Of a stretch of DNA of 64,000 bases, positions 1 through 9,845 are shown piece after piece (positions within the stretch are counted from its first letter, which is position 1; every line of letters starts with the position of its first letter). The notes below the pieces were generated by a model that did no database searches, had not been told where the DNA came from, and saw only the letters and a program-made list of their open reading frames with translations. The position numbers were made by a program, and so were the translations under genes. Source of the DNA: Aedes albopictus (lineage: Eukaryota; Arthropoda; Insecta; Diptera; Culicidae); contig NC_085137.1 of the NCBI RefSeq assembly GCF_035046485.1, positions 457,555,004-457,619,003 of the forward strand. The letters run 5' to 3'.

Positions 1-566
1 AGTGTGGGAGTTTGGCGCGCGGGAAGCCAGGCATCGTAAAGTGTTTGGTGGGAGGGAGGATCGAGTGAATTATTACGGGAGTGTCGCCGGCAATTAGCCA
101 CCATCAAGTATTGGATTAGTGTCAGTCAACGCAGAAGATGAAGCAGCTCTATGGTGGATGTGGTGGGAGGTGGTAATTGTGTCATCGTAAATCCAGCGAA
201 GTCTGCAGTCACTGCGTGAGGGAAAGGCAAAATAAATACGAAGGGATTTGTCCCCAGCTGTTGGTGGCTTCCCCCCCGGGGGGTGGAGTGCGAAAGGGAT
301 CCGGAAAAGTATAACTGTAATTCCTGGTGTCAGAGAAGTTTATAAATAATCGTTGGCAAGCTGCTGGCGAGGATCCGTTAGTGCTAGTGGGGCTTCTTGG
401 TGATTAAACCGCGTGCAAACCAACCCTACTGACCGAGTGGTCAGTAGTGTATTAAGCTTGGGGTCTCCACGGGTGAAGAAAGAGAGAAAGTGTTGAAGAA
501 GAGCAGCTGAGCAGAGGCGAATCACCAGTAACACCGTTATAGTAGCTGCTACAGTAGAGCTACAGA
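1..566 (+). other. Leader (5' UTR/promoter-proximal region) of the left-edge gene
   Basis: This is a repeat-poor, relatively GC-rich stretch directly upstream of a plausible start codon. It contains at least one short upstream ORF (138-176, 12 codons) with its own stop, which could reduce translation of the main frame. No TATA box or initiator could be assigned with confidence. The transcript start may lie outside the window. The boundary between promoter and UTR is not visible from sequence alone. Confidence 0.4.
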
Positions 567-645
567 ATGGGCTGTGGACAGAGCAAGATCCATCTCTATC
601 CCAGGAAAAATAAGAGCAAATCCAACGGCAAGAAAAGTGGACACA
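567..645 (+). CDS. First coding exon of a putative dually acylated (Met-Gly-Cys) protein, partial
   Basis: The ATG at 567 has a strong context (A at -3, G at +4). The peptide begins MGCGQSKIHLYPRK and continues as a Lys/Ser/Asn-rich basic stretch of 26 codons. It ends at a consensus splice donor: the exon stops after base 645 and GTAAGT occupies 646-651, leaving one base of the next codon. Gly2 is a standard N-myristoylation site, Cys3 a likely palmitoylation site, and the basic cluster would help hold the protein on the inner plasma membrane. This is inferred from the motif. The protein family was not recognised and no second exon was found. A minus-strand ORF over 340-687 is treated as a shadow. 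Confidence 0.6.
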
Positions 646-769
646 GTAAGTACACATGAACTTCCCGAGTAGATGATAACAAAACAATTTTACTATAATC
701 GCTTTTAAAGCAAATGTATGTTATAAAGATTATAGAATCCTAAAACTTAAATAACAGACAATCACCTTT

Positions 770-939
770 GGGGCCGTTCGTAAACCACGTTGACTTTTTG
801 GGGGGAGGGGGGGGGGAGGTCTGGCCAAAGTGTACGCTTCATACAAATTTGAAAATTTTTGTATGGACAAATGTCTACGAGGGGGGAGGAGGGGTCTGAG
901 ATGACCAAATATTGGTCTACGTGGTTTATGAGCAGCCCC
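770..939. mobile_element. MITE, TIR GGGGCYGTYCATAAACCACG type, copy 1
   Basis: The 170-bp element has inverted ends (GGGGCCGTTCGTAAACCACG on the left; the right end reads ...GTGGTTTATGAGCAGCCCC). TTT lies on both sides as a possible 3-bp target duplication. The middle holds G-rich runs and no ORF. A second copy lies at 21205-21360. It is a nonautonomous DNA element of unassigned superfamily. Confidence 0.75.
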
Positions 940-950
940 TTTCTTCTAGA

Positions 951-1120
951 TTAGGGAGCGTCTATAAATTACGTCACGCTTTAAGGAGAGAGGGGGGATC
1001 AGCAAAGTGTGACGACCCATACAAAACTTTCAGAGGTTCCATACAAAAAGTGTGACATAGGGGGGAGGGGGGTTGAAAATGACCAATTTTTGTGTGACGT
1101 AATTTATGGACGTTCCCTTA
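951..1120. mobile_element. MITE, TIR TTAGGGAGCGTC type (ACGTCACGC subterminal), copy 1
   Basis: The 170-bp element has inverted ends: TTAGGGAGCGTCTATAAATT on the left and ...AATTTATGGACGTTCCCTTA on the right. Both ends carry ATTACGTCACAC/GC-like subterminal sequence and an internal G-run. Related copies occur at 18851-19007 and 60186-60363. It has no coding capacity and is flanked by TTA. Confidence 0.75.
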
Positions 1121-1135
1121 GGGTAGAGAGCCACT

Positions 1136-1312
1136 TGGGTAGTGGGCGGTATTTTGGACACTTTTCTCAATAACTCGGTTAATTCCAAACTAATTGACTT
1201 GAAATTTTGTACACGGCTAGATACTATACGTATCTCACCGCGTTACGAAAATTGTGTCAATTCATTCAAAATTGGCTGAGCTATAGCAGAAATGTTCCCA
1301 AATTAAGACCCC
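1136..1312 (+). repeat. Palindrome-leaning repeat shared with the right edge of the window
   Basis: The stretch from TATTTTGGACACTTTTCT to GAAATGTTCCCAAA closely resembles the reverse complement of 62838-63020, including the shared core GAAATTTTGTACACGG. Each copy has partly self-complementary ends (TTTGGACACTTTTCT against AGCAGAAATGTTCCCAAA), which suggests an old MITE. The 1313-1499 stretch that follows holds nothing recognisable. Confidence 0.55.
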
Positions 1313-1499
1313 TGCCGAGATGGTTCCACTTCCCTATACATGTTTATGACATTAAGAAAATTTGCGTTTGCAATCAAAGGGTTAAGTTTTTGATGCATAG
1401 GTTTCATGTTATATGTGGCCTATGCACCGACGAATATTTCTCTTATATTTTTTTCTTATATTTTTTTTCCTAAAAGGCCATGAAATATAATAATAAACA

Positions 1500-2180
1500 C
1501 AGAATACAGAAATTAAAAAAAATCTGAAGAGAATTCTAAATTAGTTCCTGAAAGAATATCTAAGAAACCAGGAATATTTTGGGAATCCATAGATGGTTTT
1601 TCTGAAGAATTTTCAGAAGGAAACCCCAACCTGGAAGTTTTTTCGAAAGAAATTCTTGAAGTACTTTCTAAAGAAATCCATTCAACATTTTTGGAAGCTA
1701 TCCGTGCAAGACTTTCTTCATGAGTTTTTTGAGAATTTTCTGGAGGACATGCTAAAGTGTAAAGGTAGAGATTCCTCTAAAGAAATCCCTGGGAGATTTT
1801 TTCAGGAAATCGAGAAAGATTTTTAAATGACCCCTACGATGGGTTTCAGCAAGGGTTCATGAAAAAATTATAGAAAAATCTGTGGAAGTTTTTTTTTCAA
1901 GCTAATCCTTGGAAAAATTTGCAAAGGAATATCCGGAGAAACATGTGGAAATATGTCTGAAGAAATTTAAAGTCGAATTTATAAAAAAGCCATGGGAAAT
2001 TTTCTGATAGAATCCCTCAAAAAATTGGTGAAGTAAACCCTACAGCAGTTTCTATTGGAATCCTTGAAAAAATCCCGAATATATCTCACAATTTGTTTTA
2101 AAAGAGTTCCTGGAGGAATTTCTAAAGAAATCTCACGAAGATTTTCTGGCAGAAATTCAGATTTAACAAAAAATCCCTGG
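1500..2180 (+). repeat. Degenerate 12-bp repeat (CTGGAGGAATTY type), block 1
   Basis: Irregular iterations of TTTCTGAAGGAA and CCTGGAGGAATT-like 12-mers, heavily diverged, with TTTTTT runs. The unit matches the far clearer array at 28460-30635. Short ORFs here are by-products of the repeat. The block is interrupted on its right by a SINE. Confidence 0.65.
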
Positions 2181-2448
2181 GTCTCCAGTTAGCCTAGTGG
2201 TCAAGACTATGGATCGCCAATCCGGAGAGGCGGGTTCGATTCCCGTTCCGGTCGGGCAAATTTTCTCGACTCCCTGGGCATAGTGTATCATTGTCCTTGC
2301 CTCACAATATACAAATTCATGCAATGGCAGGCAAAGAAAGCCCTTCCATTAATAACTGTGGAAGTGCTCAAAGAACACTAAGTTGAAGAGAGGCAGGCCA
2401 AGTTCCAGTGGGAACGTAGAGCCATAAAGAAGAAGACGAAAAAGAAGA
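2181..2448 (+). mobile_element. tRNA-derived SINE (Feilai-like head and tail)
   Basis: The head carries an A-box-like TAGCCTAGTGGTCAAG and a perfect B-box GGTTCGATTCC, the internal Pol III promoter. The body ends in CCAGTGGGAACGTAGAG followed by an AAGAAG-rich tail. AAAATCCCTGG before the head and AAAATACCCTGG after the tail form a near-perfect target duplication in the 12-bp repeat. A tail fragment of the same family lies at 13600-13682. The family name is from memory. Confidence 0.7.
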
Positions 2449-2780
2449 AGAAAAATACCCTGGAGCATTTTCTGAGGTAAACCCCAGAGAAAGTTTTGGA
2501 ATAAATCCTGGGAGGATCATTTAAGAGAATGCTGAAAGGAATTTGCGAAGGATTTTTCGCAAAAAATATCGAGAAGAGTCCCGAAAAAATAGGATAAATC
2601 TCTGAAGCATTTTCCAAAGAAATCTCTGGAGGAATTTCTGCAGAAACTCATACATAATTTTCTTACACAACTCTTTGTAAAATTTCTGGAGGAAACTCTA
2701 GTAGAGTTTCTGGAGAAATTGGAAGTTGCCTGTTGAAATTTCTGGTGAAATCTTTGTAAGAACTTTCAAAGTAACCTTGC
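2449..2780 (+). repeat. Degenerate 12-bp repeat, block 1 continued
   Basis: Continues the GGAATTTCTGGAGGAAAC-like pattern right of the SINE. It ends where the BEL/Pao coding homology begins at about 2785. Confidence 0.6.
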
Positions 2781-2789
2781 TGATCAGCT

Positions 2790-3314
2790 ACATTTAACTT
2801 CGTGGCACCTATCGGCAGTCTGTCAGTCTCGTCAGACTCATGATCTCTCCGATGTGGAAACCAACAAACTGCTTATATCGAATCCACGAAAGCACGACCG
2901 CAGCATCCACCCAGAAAACAACCTTGGTAATGACGGCTGTGGTTATCTTTTGCGTACCGTCTGCGATATCCGTACAGCAAGTACCATTGCCAGAAGTTCC
3001 AGTCGCGGAATCGACAGCTGCTTCAACGGCGCCATCTTTGCTCGACTAGTCACTAACGTGCACATCAACTCTTCTCGTACCATGGCTCGGAAATACGCCT
3101 CGCTTCCGTACGCTGTCTCGCTCGCATCCGCTAATATATGTAGCAGCACGTCCTGGATCTCTTCCGACCGTGCGCTGCCGAAATAGCTCCGTGGTAGCTT
3201 GAAGGCTTGAACATCCGCTATAATGTTCACCCATCGATCGTTTCCACTTGCTGAAGGCCGCTTCGTCCACAACAGCACCCCACTGGCACCCTGTCCATAA
3301 ATTGTCCAACTCAA
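2790..3314 (-). pseudogene. BEL/Pao RNase H region and post-RNase H linker remnant
   Basis: The frame at 2943-3314 shows PRSYFGS, then LHILADASETAYGSEAYF (the BEL-type DASE..YG catalytic Asp motif) and APLKQLSIPRLELLA, both standard in this family. Just downstream, in other frames, come residues resembling VFWVDAA, LSWI and FVGFHIGEI, and then a VPTKLN-like motif near 2790. Frameshifts separate these parts. The upstream sequence jumps straight from the protease-linker motif to PRSYFG, so the RT palm is deleted. Confidence 0.7.
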
Positions 3315-3337
3315 TCTTCGACCTCACGGTGATCGGC

Positions 3338-3766
3338 TCATTCGGCTTTCCGACACGAGTCTGTAGCGGCTTGAATAGATACAGGTTGTCCAGCCCGATC
3401 GTAGGTACACCTGACCGAAAGTTCTTTGCTGGCACTCCCGCGAGATGTCAATGTCGCTTCACCACTTCTGGGTATAGGGCATTCTGCCTGGGCAGCTGTA
3501 ACTCGCGTTCGCGTATTGAACAGCGGATACTTCTCCTTCGAGCCCTTCGTCGATATGACAACTTCTACGCTCCGAGGCTCGTTCTCTAATCGGTTGATGT
3601 TGCCGGTCCACGTGACTATCACTGGATAGAGTGTTCCTTCTGCCTTCAGCCGTTTCGCTATCGCATTATGCACCATCGTCCCCGACGAACCTTCGTCCAG
3701 AAACGCGACGGTATCGTACTGTCGCTTGCCGACGTAGAGCGTCATGGACATCATTCGGAAGATCAC
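3338..3766 (-). pseudogene. BEL/Pao aspartic protease remnant
   Basis: The translation contains VAFLDEGSSGTMV, where the usual retroviral-type D-T/S-G triad is replaced by DEGSS as in BEL elements. It continues to VIVTWTGNINR and KYPLFNTRTRV. The next domain, with IGLDNLYLF and EPITVRSK, lies in another frame at 3046-3435, so a frameshift is present. It would have processed the Gag-Pol polyprotein. Confidence 0.75.
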
Positions 3767-3928
3767 CGTGCAGTCCGACTCAGTCTTCTGCAGCTACACT
3801 GATTCTTCCACCCGGTGCAGCAGAGAATGATGAGCCCCCTGGCAATTCCGCATCATCATACAGCGGATCTTTGACGAGCACCGGCCTCCACTGTTCAGGC
3901 AGATTCCACGATGTTTCTGCCTCTTGAC

Positions 3929-4621
3929 TTAGTGTAGCCGCTCCGCGATGTTCATTCGCTTGAACTCATCGTAGTTACGGATGAGATGATCCGTTCGCTT
4001 GCATATCCAACATGGCTGGCTGGCCACCTTGCTACCATAACCTCCGCGTTGCTTCTGCTCCGATTCGTGCACATGCACAAACTCCGGTTTCCTCGAATTC
4101 TCTCTCCCTGGCCGCGCTCCCTCATTCACCAACAGCGTTAAGAGCTCCGTCACCTCGGAAACGATGTCGGTTGTGAAACTAGTGAATATCCTCAGCAGAC
4201 TGTCCACTCTGCCGTGCTTATACCGGGCCCAATCCAGCTTGTAGCTCGGCGGCAGCTTGTCGACCAGTTCCTGCACTAGCATCGGATTGTTGAGATGGCC
4301 TCTGAGTTTTGCCGCCTCGAGATGATCGCACAATTGTTTCACAGTTATACCAAAATTTATGGACGTTCCCAGCCGATCGGCTCTCGGCGCTGGAGCGTTC
4401 CTCGCCTTCGCCAGTAGCGTCTGCAGCAGCTTCTTGGGCTTCCCCAACAAACTCGGACCCGACTTCTTACTGCCTCGAGCGCGTCGCCTTGAAAGCACTT
4501 CTACAACCGCTTCAGATTCTCCAGATTTGGGAATTCACACGCTGCCGTCGTGCATTCGAAGCTGCTAATGAACAGCGGTCAGACCTCGGGCTCTCCCCAA
4601 AATTTTGGAAGGTGTTGCGAT
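3929..4621 (-). pseudogene. BEL/Pao gag, C-terminal part with degenerate zinc knuckle
   Basis: The 189-residue frame (3929-4498) has a basic start, a helical middle (LVQELVDKLPPSYKLDW is typical of BEL gag) and a knuckle reading CWICKRTDHLIRNYDEF. In a standard CX2CX4HX4C knuckle the last position would be Cys; here it is Tyr, so the finger is broken. Upstream gag continues in another frame up to the MITE at 4623. The role would be capsid formation and RNA packaging. Confidence 0.7.
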
Positions 4622-4622
4622 A

Positions 4623-4757
4623 CCCAAGTAACCATTAGCACTATATTTCGCCTTTTTGGTATACAGGGCTATTATGCGGCCAATATAGAGCGTGTCGACT
4701 CCTTACGAGCATTATATTAGTTCCGAGGTAAGTTATAGTGCCTCGTTGTTACTTGGG
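4623..4757. mobile_element. Short MITE, TIR CCCAAGTAACC, TA target, copy 1
   Basis: The 135-bp element begins CCCAAGTAACC and ends GTTACTTGGG, flanked on both sides by TA. It shares body sequence (TTAGCACTATATTTCG, GGGCTATTA.GCGGCC, TATAGTGCCTCG) with the copy at 46569-46704. The TA duplication suggests a Tc1/mariner-type origin. It splits the BEL gag. Confidence 0.75.
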
Positions 4758-4922
4758 TACCGCTTTTCGAGCAGCTAGTTGCTCCCTGGATATTCGACTA
4801 ACGATTTGAACGACTCGTTGCTGCTGCTGTCGCCACCACTGTCGCTGTCCTCACTTGTGGCAGCTTCGTATTCAGTGATCATTGGCTTTTTCGACATTGG
4901 CTTTGGCTTGCCAACTTGCTTC

Positions 4923-7244
4923 CCCAAGTAACACAGCTTGTTATAATAATGTAAATAATACATGGTTCATACAAACGCCGATGTTTTGTTCCGGCTTATA
5001 AAACTTCTTTAATGTTACTAATGATGTTTTTCAATACATTCTCATAACATAAAATTAAGTATTGAATATGTTCTCTGCAAACATCGTAAAAACTTATTTT
5101 TTACTCGTGGAGAAATCATCATTTATTAAAAACATTTTGTAAATAAATATAGCAACTGTTATGGTTATGGCTCAACATCATTATTAATCTTCTAATTTCA
5201 TTTGTAATTTACCATCTTGATGTGAACTAATTTCATGTGCCATTCAAAATTTATGGTGAAATAAACACATCCACTCGTCATGAATTTATGCGCTTTCCAT
5301 TGGATTGGAAACAAGAAGGGAGGTTTTTGGGATTTTTGTCATTTCTCAGGTTTGTTTGAGTTTTTCGAACACATTTTCAGGCATGCAACATGGTGGCTCC
5401 TTGACACAGTACCGTCAGGAAGTTTTGGAAGGCTATTTTCATTTATTTTGTTTCAATGATGTTTTTAGAATGTGCAATAAGGATAAGGAAAATATATTAT
5501 TTCAATCAATGTTTTAACTCCCCTAGATAAATAATTATTTTGAGAAAAAAAAATGTAGATAAATCAACGGCTGAAGTGTTACAGTGTGAAACTTTTTTGC
5601 AGGTACTGTAATCCATCTGGACTGATATGGAAAATTTGAAAATATTTAATATACGTCCAAATTACGTTTAATGGACATCTCAATTACATGTTTCTCGAAT
5701 ACCTTCAATAATACATTGAAAATACATCATTTCAACGTATTTCAAACAACCATTTGCAAATAGCATACATGGATGGGATTTTTGTTTTGGAAACCTATTT
5801 TGAACATAAATATAACAATAACAATCTCAGTGTGCAGTTTACGAAGCCAATATCAAAAAATTAGTTTCTAATGTTTCGCGGGATCATTTATAGTGTTCAA
5901 ACTGGGCTTTCCAGTGGGATTAAGCCGCCACGTAAGTATCTAAAGTGATTATTAGGTGTTAATAGGATATTTAGGTGAAGTTAGAAGTGGTGGCTTCCCT
6001 CTTCGGATCTATTCATGCTTAAAAGGGTTCCCACAGTCGCCAACCATTGTAAAGAGTATTTATGCACCTGTGTTTACCTTTAAACAATTGACAAAGCAAT
6101 AAATATGAGTGTGGATTAGGGTGGCTCAAGCTTGTATGGAAAAACCACATGTCAAAAAGTTCAATGGGCACCCATCTTATTTCATTCTATATGATGACAC
6201 GATGCTCTGGTCAAATTTTCAGCTCAATCCGTTTACATTTGGGCGGTGCTAAACTCGTTTGAAGTTTGTATGGGAGTTTATATGGGAAAACATCGGTTTT
6301 TGCATTTTTCTCGTGAGGGGTACTATTTTTTAAGAAACCACGTAATTGATTTCATAGAAATATAGCCTAGGATACACCGAAAAACTTTGTCAAAGACTAC
6401 AACGTGATCAGACTCTTGTTAAAAAAGCTATAGCCTAGACAATACATGTCCGTTCAATGAGATTTTATTGCTATTATTATTCCTTTACATGTTAAATGTT
6501 AAGCACCACCAGATGGTCTGCATGTAATATCTTTTCTTACAAGCTTCGTATGACTTTGCGGTCTTCGACACAGTTTTTCAGCACATATAAGGCTATAGTT
6601 CTATATATTGGGTTATGTGATTTAGGTAAAAATAGTGCCCCTTATGAGAAAAATGCAAAAAACGATGTTTTCCCATATAAACTCCCATACAAACTTCAAA
6701 TGAGTATAGCACCGCCCAAATATTAACGGATTGAGCTGAAAATTTAACCAGAGCATCGTGGCGTCATATGGAACGAAATGAGAAGGGGGCTCATCGAACT
6801 TTTTGACATGTTGTATTTTGAGCCACGCTAGTGTGGATGCTATTATGGTTCAATTTCCATATGTTTTTATTTGTAAAATATGTCTTATTTATAATATTCA
6901 AGACAGTGATTTTCAAAACGAGGCTGTGAAATGATATACTTGTATATTGACGTATTCAATACTTTAAAATAACGTATTGATAACATATTTGGAACCAAAG
7001 GTTTTAACTATGTGCTGTCAATGTTTTACAAAACATCTTTAATTGATGCAGACGATGATACAAAAAATCTTGTTTAATCATTCTAACATGTGATGATGTG
7101 GATAAGATTTTTTAGAAACTTGTTTATGTCAAACATAGAAAAAACATGATTCTAACACAAGATGTGTTCAGACACGATTATAGCACTATATTATAACATC
7201 TTTTACAAATTTCATTTTCAAAGATGTTTTCTGTGTTACTTGGG
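4923..7244. mobile_element. Inverted-repeat DNA element (CCCAAGTAACACAG ends) inserted in gag
   Basis: The left end CCCAAGTAACACAG and right end CTGTGTTACTTGGG are perfect inverted repeats and resemble the CCCAAGTAACC ends of the short MITE nearby. Gag coding resumes on each side (GKQVGKPKP at 4920 leftwards; the N-terminal part from 7246 rightwards). No transposase ORF is visible in the 2.3 kb, which is AT-rich and carries scattered TGTTATAATA-like sequence. A separate MITE (6117-6830) lies inside. A clear target duplication was not found. Confidence 0.55.
6117..6830. mobile_element. Palindromic MITE (TAGGGTGGCTC ends), 8-bp duplication GTGTGGAT
   Basis: The ends TAGGGTGGCTCAAG and GAGCCACGCTA are flanked by GTGTGGAT at 6109-6116 and 6831-6838. 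The two halves are broadly self-complementary (for example TGTATGGGAGTTTATATGGG against CCCATATAAACTCCCATACA). The 714 bp contain no transposase. The layout matches the copies at 21439-22191 and 54756-55362, including a centre with TATTCCTTTACATGT. The 8-bp duplication points to a hAT-type transposase acting in trans. Confidence 0.8.
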
Positions 7245-7245
7245 T

Positions 7246-7930
7246 CGAGCATCCCACTCCAAATGGGTCGTCTCCGTTCGGGTATGATCACCGAAAACCC
7301 GTGGTCGACGGCTTGTCGACTGCCGCTGGCTAATCCTTCAGTCACCCCCTCACTTTCTTCTTCTGATGCTCTTCCGAAGCTTCGACAATAGCGGTTTCTT
7401 GGCCTTTCAATGCGTAGACTCGGTTGAAGCTGCTCGCAAACTACTTCCGGATCGCTTCTTCACGAACTCTTGCTCTGTATCTAGCAACTTCTGTTCATGC
7501 TCCAGCTGCTGCTCCTCCATTTCGCGCTGAACATAGAGTTCCAGTTCACGCATCTACTGTTCTTGCCTCAGCTGCTCTTCCTTTCACGCTTTCTGTCGAG
7601 CGAGTAGCTTCTTCCGCGCCGCCATCTGCTTTGCGAAAGCCTTCTCCTTGCGAGTTGCTCCTCTTCCAAATGCTTCTCAATTGGATCAATGTCAGAGCCA
7701 TCGCTTCTTTGGCCGGACTTTTTGCTGCTCTTCTTGCCCGCTGCATCTGGAACTTTCAGCTGCTGAGCACTACCGCCAATCACTTTTGACAACCCACTCG
7801 TCAACACCAGCACAAGAAAAATGTGCCAGTGTTCACATTTCCCACACGGGACCCTGTTCACGTCCTCAGACATGGACTCCGACATCGAGTAGAACAAACA
7901 TTGCTCGGTCTTGAAGGGTGAGGAAGCCAT
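7246..7930 (-). pseudogene. BEL/Pao gag, N-terminal part with PHD-like Cys/His motif and coiled coil
   Basis: The frame beginning at 7930 contains VNRVPCGKCEHWH, the start of the Cys/His finger often seen at the N-terminus of BEL gag proteins. It then runs KSSKKSGQRSDGSDIDPIEK and a Glu/Arg-rich coiled-coil segment (EEEQLARRRLSQ). The frame breaks at about 7568 and continues in another frame to 7246, where the 2.3-kb element interrupts it. Gag resumes at 4760-4922 (PMITEYEAATSEDSDSGG, an acidic Ser/Asp-rich linker). Plus-strand ORFs here are antisense shadows. Confidence 0.65.
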
Positions 7931-8275
7931 TCCGAAAATACCGATTTAAATTTCTGATTTTGTTCGGATCGGAGTTCGGAAATCGGGAATCGAAATGGAG
8001 CTAATCTCCAACCAAATTCAATTCATAGAAACTCAGGCACTTTCGTCTTCACTCTGATCTAACTTCTAACTTCTATATACAAGAATTTCATTTTATTACG
8101 CTACGCTACTTATTTTGTTGTTATTTACAAATTTGTTAACGTCATTCTCTCTTTCTTCTCAGCAGACGTTCTGTCACTTGTCAACAGATACTTGGGCTGC
8201 CTCATCGCTCAAAGTATGCCGTTTGGTAATCGACACTGTTCTTCGAAAGCTTCTACCAAGAGTTAATCTAGAATT
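7931..8275 (-). other. Candidate leader / 5' LTR remnant of the BEL element
   Basis: The stretch lies immediately upstream of the gag start in the element's orientation, where the primer-binding site and 5' LTR should be. A TGTTGACAAG sequence on the minus strand near 8184 is a possible LTR start, and an ATAAAATG segment could serve polyadenylation. With no second LTR to align to, the borders cannot be fixed. Confidence 0.3.
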
Positions 8276-8545
8276 GATTTAAAGATTCCTTTCGAGACTC
8301 TAGTAGAATCTCTGGATATATTCTCAAACAAATCTATAGGTAAAATCCATGAAACTCTGATTGAATTGCTACAAAACCACTGAACAAGGTCTTGGAGTAA
8401 ATGGTAGAATCTCTAGAGAATTACTGTTTGAATTTCTGTAGTAGAATTTATGGAGAAATCTCTGAAGATTTCCAAAAGGCAGCTTTGAAGAATTTCTGTT
8501 GGAATCTCTAGATTGATTTGTGAAGAAAATCTCTGGTCCTGAAGG
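8276..8545 (+). repeat. Degenerate 12-bp repeat, block 2
   Basis: Repeats of AATCTCTGGA, GAATTTCTGTTGGAATC and related 12-mers lie between the BEL and LOA elements. This is the presumed target DNA of the LOA insertion. Confidence 0.55.
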
Positions 8546-9048
8546 TATCTAGCATTATTCAGGTATCAGTATTATGGCTCAGACGGCACGCTGCTAAGAA
8601 TAACACTACAGACCGCCTGTTCCGGTGGTAAGAGTCCACCAACATGTGACCCCTAATTCATGGTGTGATGCGGCTTTATGCTTACCGTGCCTAGGAATGA
8701 ATGGCTAGGGGGGTCTAATATAAACCTAACCGCAAACGGAGCCTGTGGAGTACCAGGGCGCCCTCCACAGTATGTTGCCCTTACTGTGCTAACCGGAGCA
8801 ATGGTGCAGTGGACCTTGTGTTTCTCCGAGACAACCAGCTGCCCTTCTTTGGTCTCACTTGAGGCTAAATAAGGGTGGGATTATGAAGATGTTGTTAATT
8901 GGTTTGAATTTTCACCAATATGGTTTCGCATTATGCGATTTACACAGTGTATTCTGTGTATCCTCGCCTTTGGCGTTTTGCTAATCGATACTGATCTGGT
9001 TTTGTTGCTGCTGTTCGTTATTGTGCTGTCGTTGCCAAGGGTTTAATC

Positions 9049-9775
9049 TTGCCTAGTTTGGCTACGGCTAGGATAGCTCAGATCAATCTTCAGCATAAAC
9101 GAACAGCAACAATCAATCTTTGCAGACTTATGCAAAATCGTTCAGCCCAAGTGGCCTTGGTCCAAGAACCTTACTTCCGTAAGGGGAATTTCTATCTAGG
9201 AAACCTTGTGAACCGGGTGTTTGCTACTTTCAGTAAACATGAAATGGCAAACTCACGTGTCATGCCTCGAGCATGTGTGCTTGTCAACAACGCAATCGTG
9301 GCTACACTCATCTCTGAACTAACTACAAGAGATGTATGTGCTATCACAATCGATGTATCTGCTGGAAACCTCAACAGACGCTTTCGCTCTTCGTACATAT
9401 GTACAACAGAGATGGTTATATTTGCGGTTTAGGGGAAGATGATATAGATCGATGAGATTAGAATTGAACCTTATGACAACTAGGTTGCCGGGTAATTAAT
9501 TGGCTCGGTAGCTTAGTTGGTAAAGCACTTGTCTAGCGAATAAGGGTCGTGAGTTCAAATCTCACCTGAGCTGTGGATTTTTTCCCAATTCAACCAATAA
9601 TTTACCCATCTGTACATATGTACGTTGAGTTATTTGAAATTCATAATACGTTCATTGTTCGGTTTATTTACCGCATGATGAACCATCCCCTACGGATGCT
9701 TTCAAGCAATTCATTGCATACTGCAATTCAAAAGGCCTTCCGCTAATTGTTGGTAGTGATGCTATTCTTCAGCTT
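9049..9775 (+). pseudogene. LOA endonuclease domain, broken by an insertion
   Basis: The first part shows RIAQINLQHKRTATINLC and VALVQEPYFRKG, the N-terminal APE-type endonuclease signature with the catalytic Glu in QEP. Coding stops near 9385. After the insert it resumes with DEPSPTDAFKQFIAYC and LPLIVGSDA, the catalytic Asp motif, then hits a stop at about 9787. The rest of the domain (His-containing C-terminus) is missing. The enzyme would nick target DNA to prime reverse transcription. Confidence 0.7.
9502..9573 (+). tRNA. tRNA-like gene, complete cloverleaf, anticodon position AGC
   Basis: The 72 bases fold into all four arms. Acceptor GGCTCGG pairs with CTGAGCT using two G-U pairs; D stem GCTT/AAGC; anticodon stem CTTGT/ATAAG with loop CTAGCGA; T stem GTGAG/CTCAC perfect with loop TTCAAAT. 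T33 is present and AGC is in the anticodon position. A run of six T (9577-9582) follows as a Pol III terminator. It lacks the G3-U70 pair required for alanine charging, so it may be a tRNA-derived sequence, not a working tRNA-Ala. It lies inside the LOA endonuclease; GTACATATGTAC occurs on both sides (9393, 9612). Confidence 0.5.
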
Positions 9776-9845
9776 GGAGTATCATAGCTTAAGAATCCAT
9801 TGAATGGGCACTTAATAGCTTTGCTCCTTTCATATCTCCTGGGCA

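Larger units (their letters stand above)
2785..8190 (-). mobile_element. BEL/Pao LTR retrotransposon, internally deleted and nested-in
   Basis: Read right to left on the minus strand, the order is gag start (7930), gag with a zinc knuckle, aspartic protease, then the RNase H part and the junction towards integrase, where homology stops at about 2785. The RT catalytic core (YxDD region) is missing between protease and RNase H, and integrase and the 3' LTR are absent. Two inverted-repeat elements (4623-4757 and 4923-7244) sit inside gag, and the larger contains a third (6117-6830). The element cannot be active. Confidence 0.8.

Noticed and set aside
340..687. 115-codon minus ORF over the first exon
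   Set aside because: It overlaps a better-supported plus-strand exon and donor, and no domain is visible.
7424..7789. 121-codon plus ORF
   Set aside because: Antisense shadow of the BEL gag N-terminal region.
9502..9573. Functional tRNA-Ala(AGC) as a firm call
   Set aside because: The G3-U70 identity pair is absent and the context is a transposon, so it is listed only as tRNA-like.
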